A stretch of 64,000 nt of DNA from Roseibium suaedae (GCF_900142725.1 NZ_FRBW01000002.1:710710-774709); one strand, 5' to 3'. Shown: positions 1 through 10,813, counted from the first letter of the stretch. Numbers and translations: made by a program. Notes: generated by a model from the sequence alone, not told the origin.

Positions 1-1770
1 GAACCCGGCCATGGATTCGAACTGGTCCATGGAACGGATCAGTTCCTTGAGGTTGTCCAGACGGCCCGGCGCTTCCGCAGACCGGTCCTTGCGCCACATC
101 TCGGTATAGCCGCTCTCATCCAGGATGATCTCGGCCATTTCCGTGTGCTTGGTGTGTTCCAGATCCCGGCGCCAGCGCTCGAAATGATCCAGAACACCCT
201 TGAGCGCACTTCTCGCCTTGGGCTTCAGCTCTTCCGTCTGGCACAGCTGGTTGGCGGCCTGAATGAGCGGAATACGCTCGGCCCTAGCCAGCTCATGCAC
301 CAGCTTCAAGGTCGCATCGCCCAGACCCCGCTTGGGCGTGTTGACGATCCGCTCAAAGGCGAGATCATCAGCCGGCTGCACCACGCAGCGGAAATAGGCC
401 ATGGCATCGCGGATTTCCATGCGCTCATAAAAGCGCGGACCGCCTATGACCCGGTAGTTCAGGCCCAGTGTCACGAACCGGTCTTCGAACTCGCGCATCT
501 GGAACGACGCGCGAACCAGAATGGCAATGTCATTGAGCTTGTGGCCGTGGCGCTGCAGGGCCTCAATTTCATCGCCGATGGAGCGGGCCTCTTCCTCCGA
601 ATCCCAGCAGGAGGCGACGGCCACCTTCTCGTCTTCCGGATCTTCGAAGTCGGTAAAGAGGGTTTTGCCCAGCCGTCCCTCGTTGTGAGAGATCAGATGA
701 GAGGCAGAAGCCAGAATATGGCTGGTCGAGCGGTAGTTACGCTCAAGACGAATGACGACAGCACCACGGAAATCGTGCTCGAAGCGCAGGATGTTATCGA
801 CCTCAGCACCACGCCAGCCATAGATCGACTGGTCGTCATCGCCCACGCAGCAGACATTCGGATTGCCCTGCGCCAGAAGCCGCAGCCACAGATACTGGGC
901 AATGTTGGTGTCCTGATACTCATCCACCAGCATGAAGCGGAACTTGCGCTGATAGTCCTTCAGGACATCCGGATTGGTCTTGAACAGGGTGATCACATGC
1001 AAAAGCAGGTCACCGAAGTCGCAAGCATTCAGCACCGACAGACGGTCCTGGTACTCTTCATATAGCTTGCGGCCCATGCCACCGGCAAAGGCCCGGGTTT
1101 CGCCCTCCGAGATTTCCTTGGGCGTCAGCGCCCGGTTCTTCCAGCCATCCAGCAGGGCGGCAAAGGCCTTCGGCGTCCAGCGCTTGTCATCGAGACCTTC
1201 CGCCTGAATGATCTGCTTGATCAGGCGCAACTGGTCGTCCGTGTCCAGAATGGAGAAGCTGGATTTCAGGCCCACCAGCTCCGCATGACGGCGCAGGATC
1301 TTCACGCAAATGGAGTGGAACGTGCCGAGCCAGGCCATGCCTTCCACATTGCCGCCGATGAAATGCGCGATGCGCTCCTTCATCTCGCGCGCAGCCTTGT
1401 TGGTGAAGGTCACCGCCAGGATCTGGGACGGATAGGCAGACCCCGTCGCCAGAATATGCGCGATACGGGTGGTCAGAACGCGGGTCTTGCCTGTTCCCGC
1501 CCCAGCCAGCACCAGCACCGGCCCTTCGATGGTTTCCACCGCCAGCCGCTGTTCCGGGTTCAGGCCTTCCAGATAATCGGGCGCATTGGACCGGCGGGCA
1601 GCCATCGCCCGCGCAGCAATGCCTCCACCCGCGGAAGGGGCCGGCGCCGGCTCAATCCCCCGTGCAGGGCCCGGCTGACGGGGTGACCGGTCGCCCGGAA
1701 ATCCGTCATCGTCAAAGCCATCCACAAAGGTGTCGCCAATATCGTCGTGATACCCGTTCGGGTCAGCCAT
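1..1770 (-). CDS. uvrD: UvrD/PcrA-type ATP-dependent DNA helicase (C-terminus cut by window edge)
   Basis: This is a superfamily 1A 3'-5' DNA helicase of nucleotide excision and mismatch repair. The visible 590 residues start MADPNGYHDD at the ATG whose complement lies at 1768-1770 and run off the left edge in frame. A low-complexity acidic/proline N-terminus of about 65 residues precedes the helicase core (EGLNPEQRLAV). The Walker A motif AGAGTGKT, the helicase motif Ia TFTNKAAREM, the Walker B motif DEYQDTN, GDDDQSIYGWRGA and RLERNYRS are all readable when the minus strand is translated. PcrA and UvrD cannot be told apart from the core, and the C-terminal region that might help is outside the window. 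It stands alone upstream of a small accessory patch. The assignment to the family is secure. Confidence 0.95.
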   Translation of the reverse strand, partial: MADPNGYHDDIGDTFVDGFDDDGFPGDRSPRQPGPARGIEPAPAPSAGGGIAARAMAARRSNAPDYLEGLNPEQRLAVETIEGPVLVLAGAGTGKTRVLTTRIAHILATGSAYPSQILAVTFTNKAAREMKERIAHFIGGNVEGMAWLGTFHSICVKILRRHAELVGLKSSFSILDTDDQLRLIKQIIQAEGLDDKRWTPKAFAALLDGWKNRALTPKEISEGETRAFAGGMGRKLYEEYQDRLSVLNACDFGDLLLHVITLFKTNPDVLKDYQRKFRFMLVDEYQDTNIAQYLWLRLLAQGNPNVCCVGDDDQSIYGWRGAEVDNILRFEHDFRGAVVIRLERNYRSTSHILASASHLISHNEGRLGKTLFTDFEDPEDEKVAVASCWDSEEEARSIGDEIEALQRHGHKLNDIAILVRASFQMREFEDRFVTLGLNYRVIGGPRFYERMEIRDAMAYFRCVVQPADDLAFERIVNTPKRGLGDATLKLVHELARAERIPLIQAANQLCQTEELKPKARSALKGVLDHFERWRRDLEHTKHTEMAEIILDESGYTEMWRKDRSAEAPGRLDNLKELIRSMDQFESMAGF

Positions 1771-1956
1771 GGTCCCTGCCGTGCGATTCTCGAGAATTCA
1801 AACAGGAACAATATAGCAACAAAAGCGGCCGATGCGAGGCGGACCGGGCAGATTTTGCGGGGACAAGGAGAGAGACGGCAGCCAGAACTTCTTTTCGCAC
1901 AGCACCTCGCCAAAGACTGATCACCCTAGACCTTGATCGAACACCCCACTCAGGGG

Positions 1957-2315
1957 CTACTGGATCCCGGTCTTGGCGCTCTCGCGCCAAACCGGGATGA
2001 CGTGGTGAGGTTTTTCGGGTTTAGAAAAGTGCTTTTGAAGATCGGTCCAGTTGGGATTGTTTTCCTCGATCAGCCGGACTTTCCAGGCCCGTCTCCATCG
2101 CTTTATCTGCTTTTCCCGGCGGATTGCCTGTTCAGGGCCTGTGTGCACTTCGAAGAACACCAGGGAATGAATATCATATTTTGCGGTGAAGACGCTTCCT
2201 GTCCCGGACTGATGCTCAAACATCTGCCTCGGCAGATCATTCGTAACCCCACTTAGAGCGTGCCACCTATTTGGTTGGCGAGAATATAGACGTAGTAGCC
2301 ACTTTCCGATCGCAT
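1957..2315 (-). pseudogene. Frameshifted GIY-YIG endonuclease-family gene
   Basis: The small URI-type GIY-YIG proteins are single-domain nucleases of about 95-110 residues. Here the domain is split between two frames. Reading from an ATG complementary to 2313-2315 gives MRSESGYYVYILANQIGGTL followed by TAA (complement of 2253-2255). In the next frame the rest of the domain follows without a gap: GVTNDLPRQMFEHQSG, then FTAKYDIHSLVFFE, then AIRREKQIKRWRRAWKVRLIEENNPNWTDL. Adding one base after the TA at about 2253-2254 restores TLYSGVTNDL, which is the expected YxG step of the motif, so a single 1-base deletion explains the break. A 129-residue open frame starting at 2346 exists but lacks the GIY half, so I do not take it as the native product. 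The gene lies exactly between two mirrored repeats. Confidence 0.8.
1958..2002. repeat. Palindromic intergenic repeat, copy A (mirror of 2341-2384)
   Basis: About 44 bp beginning actggatcccggtcttgg and ending aaaccgggatgacg. It is itself an imperfect palindrome: tcccggt pairs with accggga and an inner ttggcg pairs with cgccaa, so it can fold into a long hairpin. The reverse complement of 2341-2384 matches it almost base for base at both ends and differs only in the loop region. It overlaps the 3' end of the GIY-YIG gene, whose last residues VIPVWRESAKTGIQ are read through the repeat. The form resembles the dispersed palindromic repeats of alphaproteobacterial intergenic regions. Confidence 0.8.
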
Positions 2316-2340
2316 CTCTCCTAGCCGCCACGCTCTTTGC

Positions 2341-2384
2341 CGTCATCCCGGTTTGCCGCCAAGCGGCAAGACCGGGATCCAGTA
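2341..2384. repeat. Palindromic intergenic repeat, copy B (mirror of 1958-2002)
   Basis: It runs cgtcatcccggtttgccg to gaccgggatccagt. The inner arms ttgccgcc and ggcggcaa plus the outer tcccggt/accggga arms allow a strong hairpin. It is the inverted partner of copy A on the other side of the GIY-YIG gene, so the gene and its repeats form a unit of about 430 bp with inverted ends. I saw no further copies elsewhere in the window by eye. Confidence 0.8.
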
Positions 2385-2415
2385 ACCATCAACCTCTTTG
2401 AAGCGATGACGACAC

Positions 2416-4341
2416 TCAAGACCTGCTCATATGGCAAGCCTTGTCTGCGTAGCCCTGGTTGCCCGGATCGAGCATCAGGGCGATGGCGGAGATGGCGCAA
2501 TAGGCGGAGGCGACAGAGCCCTCCTGCCAGCCGGGCCAGTAGCTCCAGGTGTCGCCCGCGCAGAAGAAGGGCACCTTGTCGGAGAAGGTGGTGATCTGCT
2601 CATAGACGGCAGGATTGGTGGTCGCCGTGTCCGAGGCCCAACCTCCGACCTGATTGGGCATGTATTGCCAGGCAATGGTCAGGCCGCGGTCGACGTAGAT
2701 ATCTCCCTCGTGGCCTGGATGAAGAAGACCAAGACCATTGATCCCGTCGGAAATACGGGTCTGCTGATCGCGTGCGGCAAATTCCACTGCGCCGCCACCC
2801 CGGTTATAGGCGCCGGTCAGAACGCCAGTATGTGCGGTGAAGTCCTCGGAAGGGTACCAGATCTGGCTGATAATATCGTCGGTCCAGGAGATGCCACCGT
2901 AGATCTCGTCATCGGTTTCCCAGAACCGGTTCTTGCCCTGCCAGCCGACCTTGATGGCCGGGGTCCACAGATCCGGCGTCGGGTCCGTCTTGCCCTGAGG
3001 AGCAAACTGGTTCCACTCTCCGGTGACGCTGAAAGCCTCGAGACCCGCCAGGAACTCCGCCGGCATATTCTCCCGGTCCAGGATGCCATTGAGCAGGGAC
3101 GGCGCCATGGTGGAGACGCAGAAGTCGAAGGGTACGGCTGAGCCAGACCAGGAGGCACTTTGATTGCCGCCTTCCAGTTCCACGGTCACTCCACCTTCAT
3201 TGGCAACAATCCGAGTCACATGGGTGTTGAGATAAACCAGATCTCCCACCCGCGTACCGCGAGATCCCACGGGCAGATGCTCGAACATTGGCGACGTGTC
3301 CTGCACATTCTGCAGAAGCAGCTGCTGCCAGATCCGGTCCATGCCGCCAACCGGCTGCATCAAGGCTGGCTGCCAGTCGAGATTATAGCTGTTGAACAGG
3401 AAGGAACCCGGCGACAGTTCCGGATTCTCCTCCGGATTGCCGATGAAGCCGGAATCGAAGATCGACTGCAGCGGCACCCTTTCGCGCACTGTCCCCGCAT
3501 CGCGCCATCCGCCTGGAAAATGGGTGAAGCCGACACGGGTCGACGCATCATTCATCACCAGATTGCACGGATCGCCTGCATCCTTGCGCGCAAGATCCCC
3601 GAAGAGCTGCGAGAGTTCCGCGATCTGGATAGCCGTATTGCCCTTCAGCTTGCAGGCCTCAAGGTTCACCTTGGCGATCATTTCGGCCATCTCGGCAAAG
3701 AGGCTGTAGGTCACCTGCCCCATGGAAATGGGCTGACCGCTGTTGAACTTGCCGCTCTGCATCACGTTGGACATGGACTGGAAAAAATAGGGCTCCAGCG
3801 CAACACCGATTTCCTGACACAGGGCGATCAGATTGAAATGGTTAGACGGGATCCGGCCGGGTCCGGCATTCAGGAACAGCTCGACCGGATTGCCCTCGTA
3901 GCCCTTGTCCTTCCAGACATCATCCATGAAGGTACAGACCTGCTCGTCCGGCGAGGGACTTTCGGGCCGCTCCTGATAGCGGTCGGCATACATTTCGGGG
4001 AAGAGCCGGTCCGGATTGTATTTGGCGAACCACCAGTCCTTGTAGCGGTCATCGGACGGCCGAGCCGTCAGGCTGCGCCCGCCGAACCTGTTGTCTGCCT
4101 CGAAGACCGCAACCTTGAAGCCGGCATTGGCCAGCACATACGCCGTCGTCAGGCCTGCAACGCCAGCGCCCAGAATGGCGACTGTCTTGCCTTTTCCAAA
4201 ATCAGGCGGCAGGTCCGGCCGGGTCGTCTGATAGCCAGCGCGGGCAGGCTTCAGTCCCGTAAGAAGTGAGGGGGCCGCCAAGCCTCCCGAAAAAGCGGCA
4301 ACCCCGCGAAGAAAAAGTCTACGTGATATAGGTCTTTTCAT
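2416..4341 (-). CDS. Tat-exported flavin monoamine oxidase / L-amino-acid oxidase family protein
   Basis: A 641-residue FAD-dependent oxidoreductase of the amine oxidase family, which oxidises amines or amino acids to imines with release of hydrogen peroxide. The N-terminus carries a twin-arginine signal (SRRLFLRG, then a hydrophobic stretch ending around PARA at residue 35), so the folded flavoprotein is expected in the periplasm. The dinucleotide-binding motif GAGVAGLTTAYVLANAG follows at about residues 58-75 with FEADNRFGGRS downstream. The C-terminal FAD/substrate region is recognisable in PFFCAGDTWSYWPGWQEGSVASA. Length and layout fit bacterial L-amino-acid oxidases better than short monoamine oxidases, but the substrate cannot be read from the sequence. 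It is monocistronic, with a 519-bp AT-rich leader. The class is secure, the substrate open. Confidence 0.85.
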   Translation of the reverse strand: MKRPISRRLFLRGVAAFSGGLAAPSLLTGLKPARAGYQTTRPDLPPDFGKGKTVAILGAGVAGLTTAYVLANAGFKVAVFEADNRFGGRSLTARPSDDRYKDWWFAKYNPDRLFPEMYADRYQERPESPSPDEQVCTFMDDVWKDKGYEGNPVELFLNAGPGRIPSNHFNLIALCQEIGVALEPYFFQSMSNVMQSGKFNSGQPISMGQVTYSLFAEMAEMIAKVNLEACKLKGNTAIQIAELSQLFGDLARKDAGDPCNLVMNDASTRVGFTHFPGGWRDAGTVRERVPLQSIFDSGFIGNPEENPELSPGSFLFNSYNLDWQPALMQPVGGMDRIWQQLLLQNVQDTSPMFEHLPVGSRGTRVGDLVYLNTHVTRIVANEGGVTVELEGGNQSASWSGSAVPFDFCVSTMAPSLLNGILDRENMPAEFLAGLEAFSVTGEWNQFAPQGKTDPTPDLWTPAIKVGWQGKNRFWETDDEIYGGISWTDDIISQIWYPSEDFTAHTGVLTGAYNRGGGAVEFAARDQQTRISDGINGLGLLHPGHEGDIYVDRGLTIAWQYMPNQVGGWASDTATTNPAVYEQITTFSDKVPFFCAGDTWSYWPGWQEGSVASAYCAISAIALMLDPGNQGYADKACHMSRS

Positions 4342-4860
4342 CCCAACCTCCCCTAGCGTTTGCTCTGGAACTCAAAATAAAAATGCAGGCCACGAGAGAG
4401 TAATCCTTCTCCAAACCCGATTACAACTCCTGATTATCTCCATTCAATTTTTACAATCAATCATGAAAAGCCTCAGGAAACCCGAGCCGCAGCAAGCAGT
4501 CCTGACGGCCTCGCCCCCACCCGGCCAGATGCGTGGCCTCACGCCTCGTTGAGACTGAGCGTAAATAAAACTCTCCGAAAATCCCAAACTTCCGAGTATT
4601 CACCCAAGGATTTCAGAAAAACACCGGAATTCAAAGATAAATTAAGTACAGAAAAATTGAGCCAGCAAAACAAACAACCAATGATAAGCCGACCTTTGGG
4701 TAATGCCGTCAGACCCTAAAAAACACTTCAATGTCAATCTATTAACTCTGAGGCAGACTACTGGAAAATACGAACTTCTCCAGCGTCATCCAGGCAGGTA
4801 TCTAGTTGAAAAAATGAGAACACCGCAAACGCGGATCACTGAGCACTCAAAGGATCAGGC
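4342..4860. other. AT-rich intergenic region between divergent genes
   Basis: 519 bp between the divergently read oxidase (minus) and the Doc-like gene (plus). It is clearly AT-richer than its surroundings, especially 4560-4760. It should hold both promoters, but I could not pick convincing -35/-10 pairs. A 61-codon open frame at 4703-4888 overlaps the Doc-like start, has no family resemblance and is probably not a gene. Confidence 0.6.
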
Positions 4861-5514
4861 ATGCCTGGCAAGTCGTCCAAGAAACTGATTTTTGCCCCGA
4901 AACCAAATCAGCAGCGCATCAATACCATTCTCCTGGCGAGAAACACGCTCTCTGCCTTTCCCACCATCACAGCCGCAATTGGCCAAGGAAACGCCGTGCC
5001 TGCCGAACGTTTCAACTGGCTTGAAGCCAAAGACCTTGTTCTCATCAACCGGGTTCATGTGGAAGCAGTCAACGGCACCTTTGGCATTCCCAACCGCAGC
5101 CGCCTGGAAGCCGCCGTGCTGCGCCCGCAGGAATGTCACTATGAAGATGGCGAAAACGACATTCTGACGCTTGCTGTGCACATGATGGTCGGCATCTGCG
5201 AACTGCGGCCTTTCTCGACCGCCAACAAGGTCACCGCCTTTTCGGCGGGCCGGACGCTTCTGGTCGCCAATGGCTATGATTTCAGCACGAAGCTGGACAG
5301 CGCCAAGACGCCCTGCGGCAAGATCGCCATGATCGACTTCCTGGAGCGCGCAGGAACCAAACCCGCTGTCGCGGGCCAGTTTGCCACCTGGCTTCGGGAT
5401 TTCGTTCGGGAACGGCCATCTGTCCCGGGCTCAAAGCCGAACTTCAAGGCCGAGATGGTCTTCCCACCAGAAACACCAAAGGTCTCGACCCGGGAAGTGC
5501 TGGCAACCCTCTAA
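4861..5514 (+). CDS. Doc/Fic-like protein with degenerate catalytic motif
   Basis: 217 residues. The middle resembles Doc toxins of the Fic fold: NRVHVEAVNGTFGIPNRSRLEAAVLRPQ matches the Doc stretch that ends in SALARPQ, and LRPFSTANKVTAFSAGRTLLVANGYDF lines up with the Doc motif HxFx(D/N)ANKR. Doc phosphorylates EF-Tu through that His. Here His is replaced by Arg, the Asp/Asn by Thr and the final Arg by Val, while F, A, N and K remain, so the usual chemistry is not expected. Doc itself is about 126 residues; this protein has about 45 extra residues at each end. No Phd-like antitoxin frame precedes it. The start is supported by AAGGA about 7 bases upstream. It could be a pseudoenzyme with a regulatory role or a decaying toxin. 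The relationship is by eye, so moderately sure. Confidence 0.6.
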   Translation: MPGKSSKKLIFAPKPNQQRINTILLARNTLSAFPTITAAIGQGNAVPAERFNWLEAKDLVLINRVHVEAVNGTFGIPNRSRLEAAVLRPQECHYEDGENDILTLAVHMMVGICELRPFSTANKVTAFSAGRTLLVANGYDFSTKLDSAKTPCGKIAMIDFLERAGTKPAVAGQFATWLRDFVRERPSVPGSKPNFKAEMVFPPETPKVSTREVLATL

Positions 5515-5521
5515 TGTGAAG

Positions 5522-5571
5522 CCTTGCGCCCTTATTTGTGGGCGCAAGGACATGCAGTCAGGTCTGACTGC
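5522..5571. terminator. Two adjacent hairpins between convergent genes
   Basis: Two perfect stems lie back to back in the 79-bp gap between the Doc-like gene (plus) and ligA (minus): ccttgcgccc with gggcgcaagg (5522-5549) and gcagtcag with ctgactgc (5554-5571). Neither is followed by a good T run, so termination is plausible but not of the classical intrinsic form. Confidence 0.45.
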
Positions 5572-5593
5572 CTTCCAGCTTTCGTTCCAGAGC

Positions 5594-7882
<2,289 letters not shown>

Positions 7883-7912
7883 TTAACACCGGTAAAGACA
7901 AGGAGATACATC

Positions 7913-8098
7913 ATGGCCTATCAGGACCGTAACACCTATGTGACGACCCCGCGCAGCGGTTCCGGCGCAGGCTGGTTCATCGCAGGCATTCTTGTTGCAG
8001 CCATGATCGGTGGCGGGATCCTCTATTACAACGGCTATTTTCATCAGGAAAAGGAAGTCAGCATCGAACTGAAGGTTCCTGATGTGAAGCTGCCGTAA
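7913..8098 (+). CDS. Small single-pass membrane protein, function unknown
   Basis: 61 residues beginning MAYQDRNTYVT. There is a good ribosome site (AAGGAG seven bases before the ATG) and a strong terminator just after the stop, which together argue for a real monocistronic gene. Residues about 20-42 (GWFIAGILVAAMIGGGILYY) form one transmembrane helix, followed by a short charged tail ending EVSIELKVPDVKLP. It is read opposite to both ligA and recN. I know of no function. Confidence 0.75.
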   Translation: MAYQDRNTYVTTPRSGSGAGWFIAGILVAAMIGGGILYYNGYFHQEKEVSIELKVPDVKLP

Positions 8099-8164
8099 CC
8101 CCGGCGCCTCCAAGCAGTCCCCAAACACGCGACCAAACCCGGGCTCCCTCCCCACCCGGACGCG

Positions 8165-8200
8165 AAACGGACTGACCACAAGGTCAGTCCGTTTTCTTTT
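8165..8200 (+). terminator. Intrinsic terminator
   Basis: Stem aacggactgacc (8166-8177) with ggtcagtccgtt (8182-8193), a four-base loop and then a T-rich run. It closes the small membrane protein gene and may also serve recN from the other side, although that strand lacks the T run. Confidence 0.85.
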
Positions 8201-8261
8201 GTTGCAGTCACCGATCTTCGCCGCATCGCAGCCAGGCAAGATGCTCACGTCTGTTTGCCCG

Positions 8262-9932
8262 TCAGTTTGCCGCTTCCAGCAACAGCTTTCCGGCCGCTGC
8301 CCGGGCCTCTTCCGTGATGACGCTGCCTGCGAGCATCCGCGCGATTTCCTCGCGGCGATGGCTTTCCTCGATCTGCCGGACGCGTGTCGCAACGCGGCTC
8401 GGGTCTGCTTCTTCCTTGGAAATCAGGAAATGCCCTTCGGCGCGGGCAGCCACCTGCGGCGCATGGGTGACGGTGAGCACCTGAACGGTGGCCGCAAGCC
8501 GGGCAAGGCGCACGCCGATCGCCTCGGCGACCGCACCGCCAACTCCCGTATCGATTTCATCGAAAACAAGCGTTGGCGCAGAGCCCTTGTCCGCAAGGGA
8601 GACCTTCAAGGCCAGCAGGAACCGGGACAATTCACCGCCGGACGCAACCTTCATCATTGGCCCCGGACGGGTGCCCGGGTTGGTCTGAACGTGGAATTCC
8701 AGCTGATCGATGCCGGTGCGGGCGCGGTTGTCCGCATCGCTTGCCATCTCGACAATGAAACGGGCACGCTCAAGTTTCAGCGACGGCAACTCACCTGCCA
8801 CCGCCTGCTCCAGCTTGCGGGCTGCCTTTTCACGCTTGGCCGAGAGCTTCAAAGCCTTGGCGTCATAGACCTCACGCGCCTTGACGGCAGCAGCTTCAAG
8901 CGCTGCAAGCTTGTCTTCACCCGCATCCAGCTCGGCCAGATCTTCGGCCATGCGCTTGGCAAGGACAGGGAGCTCATCCACCGGTACGGAGAACTTGCGG
9001 CTGGCCGCTCTCAGAGCAAACAGGCGTTCCTCGACATTTTCCAGCTCACGCGGATCGAAATCCGTCTCGCGCAGGGCGCTTTCGAGGCCGGAACGCGCTT
9101 CTTCCAGGCTGTCGAGCGCGGAGGCCAGCGAGGCAACAGGTCCGGTCAGCATGGACAGCGCATGCTCGACCTTGCGCTCCATCCGGCGCAACAGGCTGGC
9201 AAGTTCCGGGATGGGAGAGGACGTGCCGTTCAATGTGTCGAAGGCTTCGTTGAGATCGCCAGCGATCTTTTCCACCTGCATCATGGACGCACGGCGCTCG
9301 GCCAGCGCATCCTCCTCGCCCTGCTTGGGGGCGAGGCGGGAAAGCTCCTCGACGGCGCTCTTCAGGAAATCGGCTTCCTTGCGGGCAGTCTCGATGCGGG
9401 CCAGATGATCCTTCACGGCCTTTTCGGACTGGCGCATGGCCATCCAGGCTTCGGAGACACCGGCCACATCACCGCTGAGCCCGGCGAAACTGTCCACCAG
9501 CTCCCGGTGGGATTCGGGATCGACAAGCGCCCGGTCATCATGCTGACCATGAATTTCGACGAGCAGAAGACCCGCCTGACGCATCAGACCCACACTGACC
9601 GGCTGATCATTGATGAAGGCGCGGGTTCGTCCGTCTGCGGTCTGGATCCGGCGCAAGATCACATCGCCATCGTCGGCCACATCGTTCTCACGCAGCAGAC
9701 TGCGGACTGGATGATCTGCGGGGACATCAAAGACGGCAGTCACCTGCCCCTGTGCCTCACCATGACGGACGAGATCCGCATCGCCGCGCCCGCCAAGAGC
9801 CAGCGACAGCGAGTCCAGCAGGATGGATTTGCCCGCACCGGTCTCGCCGGTGAGGACACTCATGCCTGCAGAAAACTCAAGATCAAGGCGGTCAATCAGG
9901 ACGATGTCGCGAATGGCCAGCGTCACCAGCAT
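8262..9932 (-). CDS. recN: DNA repair protein RecN
   Basis: An SMC-like ATPase of 556 residues that acts in double-strand break repair. The Walker A motif GETGAGKS is at about residues 29-36. Long coiled-coil segments fill the middle (roughly 150-370). The ABC signature region GGELSRFLLALK and the Walker B LVFDEIDTGVGG are near the C-terminus, followed by the H-loop TVTHAPQVAARA. Length is normal for the family. It follows bamD by 23 bases and is probably cotranscribed with it; the lpxC-bamD-recN-ligA order is conserved in Hyphomicrobiales. Confidence 0.97.
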   Translation of the reverse strand: MLVTLAIRDIVLIDRLDLEFSAGMSVLTGETGAGKSILLDSLSLALGGRGDADLVRHGEAQGQVTAVFDVPADHPVRSLLRENDVADDGDVILRRIQTADGRTRAFINDQPVSVGLMRQAGLLLVEIHGQHDDRALVDPESHRELVDSFAGLSGDVAGVSEAWMAMRQSEKAVKDHLARIETARKEADFLKSAVEELSRLAPKQGEEDALAERRASMMQVEKIAGDLNEAFDTLNGTSSPIPELASLLRRMERKVEHALSMLTGPVASLASALDSLEEARSGLESALRETDFDPRELENVEERLFALRAASRKFSVPVDELPVLAKRMAEDLAELDAGEDKLAALEAAAVKAREVYDAKALKLSAKREKAARKLEQAVAGELPSLKLERARFIVEMASDADNRARTGIDQLEFHVQTNPGTRPGPMMKVASGGELSRFLLALKVSLADKGSAPTLVFDEIDTGVGGAVAEAIGVRLARLAATVQVLTVTHAPQVAARAEGHFLISKEEADPSRVATRVRQIEESHRREEIARMLAGSVITEEARAAAGKLLLEAAN

Positions 9933-9955
9933 GGATTACAGAGCTCCGAACGATG

Positions 9956-10813
9956 TCAGAAGACTGTGATACCCTTGAATGCCTTGCTGATCCAGCTGCC
10001 AGTGTCTTCGGACGGCTCATACCCACCCTTGCTTAGCAGGGCGTAGGCATCCTTGTACCAGTTGCTGTCCGGGAAGTTGTGGCCGAGAACCGCGGCAGCG
10101 GTCTGAGCTTCGGTCACGACGCCCAGCGAATAGTAGGACTCGGTGAGGCGGAACAGCGCTTCTTCCACATGGCGGGTGGTCTGGTACTGCAGGACAACCG
10201 TCTTGAAGCGGTTGATTGCCGCGACATAGTTGCGGCGTTCCAGATAGAAACGGCCAACCTGCATTTCCTTGCCGCCGAGCTGGTCGTGGGCAATGCGCAG
10301 CTTCTTTTCCGCGTCTTCGGCATATTCCGAATCAGGGTAGCGCTGCAGCAGCTCGTTGAAGGAAGCAGCAGCCTTTTCCGTCATGCCCTGATCACGGGTG
10401 ATGTCCGGCATCTGCTTGAAGTAGCTCTGACCGATGATGTAGAGCGCGTAGGCTGCATCTTCATTGCCCGGGAACAGGGTCAGGAAGCGCTGAGCAGCAG
10501 AAATGGCCTCGGTGTACTTGCCGCGGCTGTAGTTCAGATACGCCATGTTGACGAGGGACTTCTTCGCGTATTCCGAATAGGGATAAACGCGGTCCAATTC
10601 CTCGAATTTCTTGGAAGCGGCGCTCAGCTTGCCCTGGGAACGAAGGGCAAGGCCTTCATCATAAAGGGTGGCAGCCGGAACATCATTGAGAGCCAGATCG
10701 TCGTCATCCTTCGACGAGGCACAAGCACCAAGGGCAAGCGGCAAGCCCAGAAGCGCGATCCGCATCATCAGTGCGGTCCGGCCTTCGCGAAAATCCTTGC
10801 CGTTAGACTTCAT
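9956..10813 (-). CDS. bamD: Outer membrane assembly lipoprotein BamD
   Basis: Lipoprotein partner of the BamA complex that inserts beta-barrel proteins into the outer membrane. The start used is the ATG complementary to 10811-10813 (MKSNGKDFREG, 285 residues), with GGGGTGA upstream; the frame extends six codons further to a GTG. A signal peptide with lipobox LGAC places the acylated Cys at about residue 31. TPR-like repeats follow (LYDEGLALRSQGKLSAASKKF, VNMAYLNYSRGKY, AAINRFKTVVLQY), as in BamD/ComL. It lies between lpxC and recN as in related genomes. Confidence 0.95.
   Translation of the reverse strand: MKSNGKDFREGRTALMMRIALLGLPLALGACASSKDDDDLALNDVPAATLYDEGLALRSQGKLSAASKKFEELDRVYPYSEYAKKSLVNMAYLNYSRGKYTEAISAAQRFLTLFPGNEDAAYALYIIGQSYFKQMPDITRDQGMTEKAAASFNELLQRYPDSEYAEDAEKKLRIAHDQLGGKEMQVGRFYLERRNYVAAINRFKTVVLQYQTTRHVEEALFRLTESYYSLGVVTEAQTAAAVLGHNFPDSNWYKDAYALLSKGGYEPSEDTGSWISKAFKGITVF

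Noticed and set aside
2431..4269. Long plus-strand open frames opposite the flavin oxidase
   Set aside because: They are shadows; the minus strand shows a complete oxidase with FAD motifs and Tat signal.
4703..4888. 61-codon open frame before the Doc-like gene
   Set aside because: It overlaps the Doc-like start in another frame, sits in AT-rich spacer and has no family match.
8199..10046. 615-codon plus-strand open frame opposite recN
   Set aside because: It overlaps recN on the other strand, is rich in shadow-type residues (His, Gln, Gly, Arg) and has no ribosome site.
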